A stretch of 64,000 bases of DNA from a virus. The notes under the pieces were generated by a model. The model saw only the letters and a list, made by a program, of their open reading frames with translations, ran no database searches and had not been told where the DNA came from. Numbering within the stretch: position 1 is the first letter of the stretch; each line of letters begins with the position of its first letter. Shown one piece after another: positions 47,583-53,705 of this stretch. A program made the translations under genes and the position numbers. The DNA lies in the IMG/VR virus record IMGVR_UViG_3300028228_000176, positions 1 through 64,000 of that record. One strand, 5' to 3'.

Positions 47583-47604
47583 AAAAAAGGCACTGTGCTG
47601 TGCC
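47583..47604 (-). terminator. Leftward Rho-independent terminator
   Basis: On the minus strand GGCACAGCACAGTGCC (5-bp stem) is followed by six T. It ends transcription of the 47633-47944 gene just before the large cassette array, so the array may need read-through or its own promoter. Confidence 0.65.
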
Positions 47605-47632
47605 AAATAATACCTTGTTTTGTGTTTATTTA

Positions 47633-47944
47633 TTAATATTTGTTTCCAAGTTGAACCATTGATTCATCCCTTCCATGTAAGCCCTTTCTTTTCTCTCCCG
47701 TATACATCAAGTCTCCATTGTGAACCAAGTTCGTTAAAGCTCTCCTAATGGATGTTATTGGTGTTTTTAGGAACGCATCAAGAGTTCCTAAGACAGACGC
47801 AGATGTAGTAAACATTTTCCCCTTTGTTGTTAAAGCCGATTGAGCGTAATTCATAGCTTCCATTATCACCTGCTTTTGAGTTAATGCTTTCTTTTTGTAT
47901 TCCTTTAACTTTTCTCCGCTTTCGTTTGTTGTGTTATAATACAT
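47633..47944 (-). CDS. Small winged-helix-like protein
   Basis: 103 residues. Basic N-terminus (EKLKEYKKKALTQKQVIMEA) then a possible winged helix: FLKTPITSIRRALTNLVHNG followed by DLMYTGEKRKGLHG as the wing. Could be a transcription regulator or DNA-binding protein. It is followed by a clear terminator. The family is unknown to me. Confidence 0.55.
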   Translation of the reverse strand: MYYNTTNESGEKLKEYKKKALTQKQVIMEAMNYAQSALTTKGKMFTTSASVLGTLDAFLKTPITSIRRALTNLVHNGDLMYTGEKRKGLHGRDESMVQLGNKY

Positions 47945-47946
47945 AG

Positions 47947-48126
47947 TTATATATTTTTAATTTGTTTAATTGCTTCAGACCTTAATTCGTCTGCTGAAGT
48001 TTTACCGTTTAATTTTTCATAAGAGTGTATCCAATCCAGGACTTTAAAAACTTGGTCGTGACTTTCACAAATTCTTATCTTATTAACGATGTTGTTGTAT
48101 TCTATTTGATTCCTACCTCTTCGCAT
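47947..48126 (-). CDS. Very small helical protein
   Basis: 59 residues (MRRGRNQIEYNNIVNKIRIC ... SEAIKQIKNI). It overlaps the end of the upstream gene by 14 bp and ends 2 bp before the next gene, so it fits an operon. Basic N-terminus, helical. Unknown function. Confidence 0.5.
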   Translation of the reverse strand: MRRGRNQIEYNNIVNKIRICESHDQVFKVLDWIHSYEKLNGKTSADELRSEAIKQIKNI

Positions 48127-48370
48127 TGTCTATGTTTTCGTTAATAACTTCCGTTAGTTCTTCGTAATTAACGCAAGACAAAAAAGACTTTGCGTACAAT
48201 TCAACTAAATCAAAATCCTCAGTTTTGTTTTTAAAAAGAGATTCTCTAGTAATTTGCTGAATGTCGTTTGAATTTACTTTGTCTTTAAATTCTCGAAACC
48301 TTAGTATGTCAGTCCATACGCACCACGTTTCGTAATTAAGGTGCTCGATGTTAGCTCTTACTTCTTCCAT
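48113..48370 (-). CDS. Small acidic early protein
   Basis: 85 residues (MEEVRANIEHLNYETWCVWT ... INENIDNAKR), helical and acidic. Overlaps the next gene. No family recognised. Confidence 0.5.
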   Translation of the reverse strand: MEEVRANIEHLNYETWCVWTDILRFREFKDKVNSNDIQQITRESLFKNKTEDFDLVELYAKSFLSCVNYEELTEVINENIDNAKR

Positions 48371-48473
48371 AATGTTTATTTATTAGGTTTTAATGTGTTT
48401 ATCTTTGGTAAATGTAAGCATTTTATATTAAATAAGATGTATATATTTACATTAATGTGTTCATAGTGTTATT

Positions 48474-48692
48474 TTAAACTCGGCAGCCTTTATTGGTTGT
48501 CGGGTTTTTTTGTGGTTTAATTTTTTGAATGTTTCTTATAACATTGTTGTATTCCATAATAATTTTTTTCGCCTTCAACACGTGCTCACTTAATACGTCT
48601 TGTATGTAGTTTTTTAAGTCTTTATTTGCTTTAACCGCTAATATCTTTAACGGTTGCACATCTTCTATTTTTATATCTATAAGTTTTTTCAT
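48474..48692 (-). CDS. Small ribbon-helix-helix / antitoxin-like protein
   Basis: 72 residues as read. The first 44 (MKKLIDIKIEDVQPLKILAV and KDLKNYIQDVLSEHVLKAKK) look like the short helical proteins often annotated as antitoxin-like. The rest is translated from the 35-bp repeat and a hairpin and may not be real coding; one indel in the A-run near 48565 would end the protein earlier. No toxin partner seen. Confidence 0.45.
   Translation of the reverse strand: MKKLIDIKIEDVQPLKILAVKANKDLKNYIQDVLSEHVLKAKKIIMEYNNVIRNIQKIKPQKNPTTNKGCRV
48514..48548 (-). repeat. 35-bp dispersed repeat, copy 3
   Basis: Two mismatches to copy 2. Unlike the other copies it is not next to an attC-like site, so it may be an unoccupied target or the upstream border of the array. 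Next to it a plus-strand hairpin (CTCGGCAGCC / GGTTGTCGGG) followed by seven T at 48480-48511 looks like a terminator. Confidence 0.8.
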
Positions 48693-48943
48693 AATCTAAA
48701 GTTTAATCCTAATCTTAAATCTTCGTTTGCTTTTTTAATATCTTCTAATTGTGCTTTTTTTGTTTTGTAAACTTTTACTAATGCACCAAAAACTTTTACA
48801 ACTTTATTTTTTAATAAGAACTTATTTTTTAATTCGTATGCTTCATCTTCGTTTTTAGTTACTAATAAAACTTTTTTATAAGTGTTGTTTACTACTATTG
48901 TAAAACCTTCTTTTCTTAAATCTTGTGCTTCTTGAATTGTCAT
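48689..48943 (-). CDS. Small early protein
   Basis: The start at 48943 (MTIQEAQDLRKEGFTIVVNN) is chosen because a promoter-like -7 box lies 29 bp upstream, inside the longer frame from 49000. 84 residues, basic, alpha/beta (KKVLLVTKNEDEAYELKNKF). Unknown function. The stop overlaps the next gene's start. Confidence 0.55.
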   Translation of the reverse strand: MTIQEAQDLRKEGFTIVVNNTYKKVLLVTKNEDEAYELKNKFLLKNKVVKVFGALVKVYKTKKAQLEDIKKANEDLRLGLNFRL

Positions 48944-48971
48944 AATTTCTAACGCTTTAATTATTATACTG

Positions 48972-48979
48972 CAAATATA
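48972..48979 (-). promoter_or_regulatory. Leftward promoter, -7 box
   Basis: TATATTTG on the minus strand matches the Bacteroidota -7 consensus TAnnTTTG, with TTG about 20 bp further upstream as a possible -33 element. Confidence 0.6.
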
Positions 48980-49057
48980 CATTGTATATATTATATACAC
49001 AAGTATTATATAATAATAATTATAAATGTTTTGTTTTTATTTATACGTGTACAGCAT

Positions 49058-49282
49058 TCAGTTTAATACTTGTAAGTAAAGATACGACACTTTGTTAAAC
49101 TCAGTGTTAAATACCCTAAAGTCCTTCATGCTTGCAATAGCACTTGATACGCTATCAAATCCCAGGTCTTTAGCAAACCTTAGTTTTCTCATATAGTAGC
49201 TGAATGCTATAATATCTTTTAGTTGTTTAGACTTGTGGTCATAGTTGTCGATCCCTTCGTCTCTTTTGTTTGTCTTTTTCAT
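49058..49282 (-). CDS. Small helical early protein
   Basis: 74 residues (MKKTNKRDEGIDNYDHKSKQ ... VSYLYLQVLN), helical and basic. The 168 bp upstream hold a palindromic element (49362-49410), so expression may be controlled by it. Unknown function. Confidence 0.5.
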   Translation of the reverse strand: MKKTNKRDEGIDNYDHKSKQLKDIIAFSYYMRKLRFAKDLGFDSVSSAIASMKDFRVFNTEFNKVSYLYLQVLN

Positions 49283-49361
49283 AATAGTTTCTTATTTGGT
49301 AGCCTTGTGTTTCCTTTAGGGCTGTATTAATTTTTTATAAAAAAATAAAGGTTTTCCAATA

Positions 49362-49410
49362 GTGGGACAATAGGGTATTAAGTTATATAATTAACAAGCT
49401 AATGTCGCAC
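49362..49410. promoter_or_regulatory. Palindromic element, copy 2
   Basis: GTGGGACAATAGGG ... GCTAATGTCGCAC around an A/T-rich centre, about 40 of 49 bases like copy 1 read on its minus strand. It lies in the intergenic space between two leftward genes. Confidence 0.65.
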
Positions 49411-49450
49411 TATTTTTACAATGATATTAGCATCGTAAAAAGGAGGTATT

Positions 49451-49687
49451 TTATTTTTTAAGTTTAACGACAAAGGAATTAAACCCCCTTGCTATAAATG
49501 TTTCTTCTTCCATCGAAAGTAACTTAACTCTAAATACTTCGTCATTTAGATAGCTTACTTCGTCAATTTTTGGGTATTTTTTCGTGGTATCCCATTCCGC
49601 ACCTATTGGTATAGTTCCGCTTCCGTCTCTTTTTATGAAACTTATAAAATCTAATTTTTTGCCTTTCTTTTTCATGTTATTTGTCAA
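49451..49687 (-). CDS. Small early protein
   Basis: 78 residues, basic N-terminus (MTNNMKKKGKKLDFISFIKR), then a beta-rich part (DEVSYLNDEVFRVKLLSMEE). It overlaps the upstream gene by 11 bp. Looks like a small single-domain protein; family unknown. Confidence 0.5.
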   Translation of the reverse strand: MTNNMKKKGKKLDFISFIKRDGSGTIPIGAEWDTTKKYPKIDEVSYLNDEVFRVKLLSMEEETFIARGFNSFVVKLKK

Positions 49688-49901
49688 TTAATATAAAACC
49701 ATACTTTTCTTTGTAATCATCCTGGTCATGCTCACCGTAAAATTCTTTAGTAACGCCACCAAAGGAAACGTCTGACGAGCTTTCGACTTCTATTGATAGT
49801 GTTCCCTCAAAGCAGCCTCTGTACTTCGTTAGATGACACGTATCGACATTAATTATTTTATTGTGGTATAGTATTTCGTCGGTTATTTTTATATGTACCA
49901 T
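49677..49901 (-). CDS. Small early protein
   Basis: 74 residues, beta-rich (MVHIKITDEILYHNKIINVD; GCFEGTLSIEVESSSDVSFG), acidic. The end overlaps the next gene. No recognised family. Confidence 0.5.
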   Translation of the reverse strand: MVHIKITDEILYHNKIINVDTCHLTKYRGCFEGTLSIEVESSSDVSFGGVTKEFYGEHDQDDYKEKYGFILIDK

Positions 49902-49922
49902 AATTGTATTTGTTAAGTTTTT

Positions 49923-50171
49923 TTAATAAAGTTCATCAATCATTTTTAAATACTTTTTCGGCAACTTGTCGTAAGATATAATTGACTGGGTGCTTCTCTG
50001 GCTGTTAATATAAACTTCTTTTATTACAAAGTTGTTTAAAGTATTGCTTGCATCGAATAAAATTAAATCGCCTAGAGTTAAAACGCCTTCCCTTAGCAAA
50101 AGAAACTCACCTCCTTTACTTATGTATCTTTGTATTAATTCGTCTAATTTTGAACAACTTATTGTTTTCAT
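49923..50171 (-). CDS. Small early protein
   Basis: 82 residues (MKTISCSKLDELIQRYISKG ... KYLKMIDELY), mixed alpha/beta. Unknown function; operon gene. Confidence 0.5.
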   Translation of the reverse strand: MKTISCSKLDELIQRYISKGGEFLLLREGVLTLGDLILFDASNTLNNFVIKEVYINSQRSTQSIISYDKLPKKYLKMIDELY

Positions 50172-50190
50172 AATTTCTATTTTTTAAGTG

Positions 50191-50499
50191 TTAATAAGCT
50201 GAAAATTGATGCGTTTCAAAATGTAGGTCTTGATATTTGTCTTTTAGTTCGTGGTATTCGTTTTCTATAAAATCCTCAAAATCGTGAAAATATTCGTTCC
50301 AGTCTAGACCGTTTCTTTTTTCCCATTCGTTAAACTCTTGTTTTTTAGCTTCAGAATTTACTACTGCTAACCAGTCTTTATGGATTGTCACTAATTTGTT
50401 AATTCCTTTAATTAAGCTATCTAAATTTTGATAGTTTACGGCATTTTTAACGCTTTCAATTTTCTTTTTGTATTCGCTTTGGATGTTTAAATTTTTCAT
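50191..50499 (-). CDS. Helical early protein
   Basis: The ATG at 50499 (MKNLNIQSEYKKKIESVKNA) is chosen, since the 16 codons before it are a Lys/Thr-only run from the leader. 102 residues, helical, acidic (NEYFHDFEDFIENEYHELKD). Unknown function. Confidence 0.5.
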   Translation of the reverse strand: MKNLNIQSEYKKKIESVKNAVNYQNLDSLIKGINKLVTIHKDWLAVVNSEAKKQEFNEWEKRNGLDWNEYFHDFEDFIENEYHELKDKYQDLHFETHQFSAY

Positions 50500-50530
50500 T
50501 TTCTTAGTTTTTATTTTTGTGTTTTGTGTT

Positions 50531-50776
50531 TTAGTTTTTTCTGTCATGTTTAGCCTTTTTGACTATGTTATCAATATTGGCGTTAAAAACATCTTTTGCA
50601 CTTTGGATTTTGCTGTTAAGAGACTCTTCAAATTGCTTTTTTATGCCTTCTTTTGTTAATTGGTAGTCCCTTAGATTGCAGCTAACTTCCAACAATAAGC
50701 AGTCAAAAGAATAGCTATCCAGTATAGCTTGTGAGGTTTCGTAATTACTATTTAAATTTACGTTTGAATAATCCAT
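50531..50776 (-). CDS. Helical early protein
   Basis: 81 residues (MDYSNVNLNSNYETSQAILD; FEESLNSKIQSAKDVFNANI), probably a helical bundle or short coiled coil. A GTGTTT microsatellite lies 15 bp before its start. Unknown function. Confidence 0.5.
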   Translation of the reverse strand: MDYSNVNLNSNYETSQAILDSYSFDCLLLEVSCNLRDYQLTKEGIKKQFEESLNSKIQSAKDVFNANIDNIVKKAKHDRKN

Positions 50777-50790
50777 CTTTTTAGTTTTTA

Positions 50791-50820
50791 GTGTTTGTGT
50801 TTGTGTTTGTGTTTGTGTTT
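50791..50820. repeat. Hexanucleotide microsatellite
   Basis: Five perfect GTGTTT units between two leftward genes, ending right at the upstream gene's stop. Slippage could change spacing of the leader before the 50531-50776 gene. Confidence 0.85.
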
Positions 50821-51195
50821 TTAAATTATGTTTATCGCTCCTGAATTATCGCTTTTAACTAAACCGTTTTCCTTCATACCTGCTTCGCTGCTTGCCGTCT
50901 TGAAAATTGCCGCTTTAAGCTCCTCATTTTCTTCTTTGCTTAGTTGTATTGTTACTAATTTATCAAAGCTCAGGTGCATGAAGTAAGAACCTCCTGGGCG
51001 ACTTTTGCTCAATTCGATTAAACCGATTTCGGGGTTGAAAATTCCTATTCTTTTACTGCTTTGAATTTTTACGGTTTTGTCTTCTTTGCTTATTGGATAG
51101 CAGACAAAATTTTGCTCACCTCTATGTCCTTTCGCTTTTAAGTCAAATTGAATGGTTCCCATTATTGACTTTTTTATATTTGTAATTATTTCCAT
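50821..51195 (-). CDS. Early protein, unknown function
   Basis: 124 residues (MEIITNIKKSIMGTIQFDLK), a beta-rich core (GEQNFVCYPISKEDKTVKIQ; RIGIFNPEIGLIELSKSRPG) and a helical end. An alternative start is the ATG at 51162. Starts 4 bp after the upstream stop. No family recognised. Confidence 0.55.
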   Translation of the reverse strand: MEIITNIKKSIMGTIQFDLKAKGHRGEQNFVCYPISKEDKTVKIQSSKRIGIFNPEIGLIELSKSRPGGSYFMHLSFDKLVTIQLSKEENEELKAAIFKTASSEAGMKENGLVKSDNSGAINII

Positions 51196-51199
51196 GTTT

Positions 51200-51365
51200 C
51201 TAGTTTTTAGTGTTACTTCTTTCGTACATTCCTATTCCTTTTATGGTCAAATCATCATCGTATAAATTTATCCAATGCCAGGCAACATTTACTGAATTAA
51301 TACTTGCTTCCTTCCATTGTCCATTTTGGATTGTAAAGAATTTTTTATTTTAGTTTCTTTTTCAT
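51200..51365 (-). CDS. Very small protein (one frameshift)
   Basis: About 55 residues: KKFFTIQNGQWKEASINSVN followed by VAWHWINLYDDDLTIKGIGM, after a start at MKK with one base missing in the A-run near 51355. The sequence is coherent to the TAG at 51200. Unknown function. Confidence 0.4.
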
Positions 51366-51384
51366 CTTTTTATTTTTATTGTTA

Positions 51385-51594
51385 TCAATTGTAATCATTT
51401 TTTAAAAGTTTATTTAGTTTGTTTTCAAATGGTGTGAATGATTTTGATATATGTACAATTTCACCGTTCAGCCATATTTTAAAAGTTAGTAAGTATTCAC
51501 CTGGATACCTGCCAAATTCGACTAATAAAATTCTGTTTTCGTTACTAAAGTCGATGTTTTCCCCTTTAATTAGTCTGTTTTTTAAATCTTTCAT
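51385..51594 (-). CDS. Small early protein
   Basis: 69 residues (MKDLKNRLIKGENIDFSNEN; EYLLTFKIWLNGEIVHISKS), beta-rich, basic end. Leader TAAAAACTAAAC-like before ATG as in neighbours. Unknown function. Confidence 0.45.
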   Translation of the reverse strand: MKDLKNRLIKGENIDFSNENRILLVEFGRYPGEYLLTFKIWLNGEIVHISKSFTPFENKLNKLLKNDYN

Positions 51595-51606
51595 TTTGTT
51601 TAGTTT

Positions 51607-51879
51607 TTAAAAGTTTTGTTTTATGGATTCTTCAAAATTGAAGTTGTATACTTCTTCTTCATTAGCTTCATTTTCTAGTTCTGTTAAGTCTGAATCATTC
51701 CAGTAGAAAACAGTAATACTATTAAAAAACTCAATAAAAGATTCTGTTTTTTCACCTTGAAATTCACTCATAATGCATTCTATTATATTTTCAAGTTCGT
51801 AAATTGTAGAAACCTCTAATGCGTGGCAATAGTTACCGTTTCTGCTTTCTAATATTTTATTTAAAATTACGTTTTTCAT
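51607..51879 (-). CDS. Small acidic early protein
   Basis: 90 residues, very acidic (FYWNDSDLTELENEANEEEV), helical. Unknown function; such acidic early proteins are sometimes DNA mimics, but nothing here proves it. Confidence 0.5.
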   Translation of the reverse strand: MKNVILNKILESRNGNYCHALEVSTIYELENIIECIMSEFQGEKTESFIEFFNSITVFYWNDSDLTELENEANEEEVYNFNFEESIKQNF

Positions 51880-51895
51880 CTTTTTAGTTTTTAAA

Positions 51896-51991
51896 TTATG
51901 ACTTTGTCAATATTATAGTTATTGTAATTATATCGAATATAATTATTGATAAAAATAATGTTTTTAATATCTTAAATGTTAATTTTTTCAT
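51896..51991 (-). CDS. 31-residue membrane peptide
   Basis: MKKLTFKILKTLFLSIIIFD followed by IITITIILTKS: one transmembrane helix after a Lys-rich start. It has the same type of A-rich leader as the neighbouring genes and fits between two of them. Unknown function. Confidence 0.4.
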   Translation of the reverse strand: MKKLTFKILKTLFLSIIIFDIITITIILTKS

Positions 51992-51995
51992 CTTT

Positions 51996-52169
51996 TCAAC
52001 TTGTTATTGTTCCATTTACATTAATTGTCACGCTGAAGTCTCCATCTTTATCACTGCATATAACCCCAATAGATTTGTCAGAATAAAAACCATAATCCCC
52101 AACTTTTAAAAGGCAAAAATTGTTTTTTAAATTATACAAGGCTTCTATTTGTTTTGAATTTAATTTCAT
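51996..52169 (-). CDS. First leftward early gene, small protein
   Basis: 57 residues (MKLNSKQIEALYNLKNNFCL; DKDGDFSVTINVNGTITS), alpha then beta. It directly follows the promoter-like sequence at 52209-52216, so it is probably the first gene of the leftward early operon. Unknown function. Confidence 0.5.
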   Translation of the reverse strand: MKLNSKQIEALYNLKNNFCLLKVGDYGFYSDKSIGVICSDKDGDFSVTINVNGTITS

Positions 52170-52208
52170 AATTTTTTAAATTTAATTTTATACTTTTTTT
52201 GTTCGAGG

Positions 52209-52216
52209 CAAAGATA
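52209..52216 (-). promoter_or_regulatory. Leftward early promoter, -7 box
   Basis: TATCTTTG on the minus strand fits TAnnTTTG and lies 40 bp before the first leftward gene. A TTG lies about 23 bp further upstream. No other clear -7 box exists between here and the divergent region's iterons, so this is the best candidate for the main early promoter. Confidence 0.55.
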
Positions 52217-52860
52217 GTACAAAAGAAATGTAATTGATTCAATTATTAGACTAACGGCTAAATATCTTCGACCAATGATATAATTTTGTCGACAAACGAC
52301 GTTTTGGTCCTTCGTTAGTAAATTATAGTACTATGTAATGCACAGTAATGACAAACGTAATGGAATGGAGTATTACCTGCATTGGGGCCTTCATAAAGTA
52401 TATTAAAGTGAATTAATATAACATAAACAGAAAATACAACTTGTATAAACATACCAAGGTAGACGTTTGGGCTGTTATTATAACAAGGCAAACAAGACAT
52501 AAAACAATAGACATGCTAGCCAGGGAATGAAGCAGCCCGGAAACTTAGATATGTTAACAGGTTTTACAACTTCAGTAACAGTAAAAAGTGCTGGTTAATT
52601 AGTAGGGTTAAAAGTTAGTCAGGAAGGTAGTTTGAGTATCCCCTCCCTCAGCCCTGTCATACCGTACGTTACAAAGCATCACTTAAAGTATTACTTTAGG
52701 TAAAAGGTAGATAGTATGGAGGAAAAAGGTGAATATATTGGTGTAATATATAAAAAGGTAAAAATAATATTCCTTTTTTTGTAAAACACTATGGGGGGTT
52801 TGATTTGGAAAACGTTTTCGGTTTTAGTTTGCGTATTGTTTAGCGTAGTATAACCCCCAA

Positions 52861-52960
52861 TCCCTATATATCTAACACAATCCCTATATATCTAACACAA
52901 CCCCTATATATCTGACGTAATCTGTAAATATATCACATAATCCATACATATATGGAAAGA
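52861..52960. repeat. 20-bp iterons
   Basis: Five head-to-tail units of exactly 20 bp: two identical (TCCCTATATATCTAACACAA), a third with three changes, and two more diverged units. The two-turn period places each unit on the same DNA face, as in origins bound by initiator proteins. The DnaA domain IV protein or HTH protein of this phage are candidate binders. Confidence 0.8.
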
Positions 52961-53106
52961 GTTTCTATAAAGGCTACCCCATGTTGTTTTAGGGGGGTAT
53001 CTTATGACGATGCTTAGTGTGTGGTGTTATGCATTAGGGGGTATAAATTTTTTATTAAAAATAAATAGTGGATAAATCAGTGTTATATGCCACTGCATTT
53101 CAAATA

Positions 53107-53154
53107 GTGCGACATTAGCCTATTTAGATTATATTGCACAACCTAATGTCCCAC
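53107..53154. promoter_or_regulatory. Palindromic element, copy 3
   Basis: GTGCGACATTAGCC ... ACCTAATGTCCCAC around a 20-bp centre, next to the iterons and upstream of the rightward genes. It shares arms with the elements at 40879-40925 and 49362-49410. Confidence 0.65.
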
Positions 53155-53270
53155 TTTATGAGTTTGATATTAGGTGTTAGTTTTACAACTTGGATTACAT
53201 TGTATTTTGGTAATTAATTAGTATTATGTGTAAGTATATAAGTAGTAATATCGACATTAAAATAGTATGT

Positions 53271-53516
53271 ATGCGTAAACAGAAACTAAGTGCTGAGGCA
53301 TCGGCAAAGAAAGCTACTCGTGACCTTGCTATTGCTAAGACACCTGCAAGAAGGGAGAAGAAGAGGGAGAATCAGGTTAAGCGTAGAGAAGTTATAAAAG
53401 AAAGGGGTAAGTTGTTTTTAGTTGGTAAGGACTATGACCACAAGGATGGTAAGTTTAAGTCTGTTAAAGCAAATAGAGGGAATGATGGGAATGGTACTAA
53501 GAAAGAAAAGAAATAG
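53271..53516 (+). CDS. Small very basic protein
   Basis: The ATG at 53271 (MRKQKLSAEASAKKATRDLA) is preferred; the upstream frame from 53226 reads through an unlikely leader. 81 residues, about one third Lys/Arg, ending KKEKK. First gene of the rightward unit. Possibly DNA- or capsid-associated; no family assigned. Confidence 0.5.
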   Translation: MRKQKLSAEASAKKATRDLAIAKTPARREKKRENQVKRREVIKERGKLFLVGKDYDHKDGKFKSVKANRGNDGNGTKKEKK

Positions 53517-53518
53517 TT

Positions 53519-53704
53519 ATGAAGGGAGTTGCACACTATAAGAAAGATGGTACGATTTACAAAGGTAAGGGTACACATAAAGACGCTAAAGGTAAGTTAA
53601 TGTCTGGTAAGAAACACGCAGCGTCTAGTAAGTTCTTGTTTCATATGGAGGAGTTACCAAAGGCTGTGCAAGCAAAAACTAAAAAAGAAATAAAACAAAC
53701 ATAA
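53519..53704 (+). CDS. Small basic late protein
   Basis: 61 residues: MKGVAHYKKDGTIYKGKGTH then LMSGKKHAASSKFLFHMEEL. This HYKKDG ... GTHKD...SGKKH pattern is familiar from short basic proteins of crAss-like phages. Probably a minor virion protein. Starts 2 bp after the previous stop. Confidence 0.5.
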   Translation: MKGVAHYKKDGTIYKGKGTHKDAKGKLMSGKKHAASSKFLFHMEELPKAVQAKTKKEIKQT

Positions 53705-53705
53705 A

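Larger units (their letters stand above)
52217..53270. other. Divergent intergenic region, candidate origin
   Basis: About 1.05 kb without a convincing gene between leftward and rightward transcription units. It contains 20-bp iterons (52861-52960), a palindromic element (53107-53154), several A/T-rich stretches suited to unwinding, and G-runs (GGGGGG near 52793, 52991 and 53037). The part 52500-52660 is less A/T-rich and could hold a structured RNA, but no known family fits. Weak rightward promoter-like words occur near 53205. Confidence 0.55.

Noticed and set aside
48480-48511. Plus-strand terminator hairpin with T-run
   Set aside because: Convincing as a structure, but no rightward gene lies upstream, so it is mentioned only with the adjacent repeat and not called separately.
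52315-52500. Small leftward frame in the divergent region
   Set aside because: No leader like the other early genes and no resemblance to known proteins; the region is better read as regulatory DNA.
52510-52540. Signal recognition particle-like RNA (CAGG ... AAGCAGCC)
   Set aside because: The tetraloop and stem pairing of the SRP core do not form; only a few words match.
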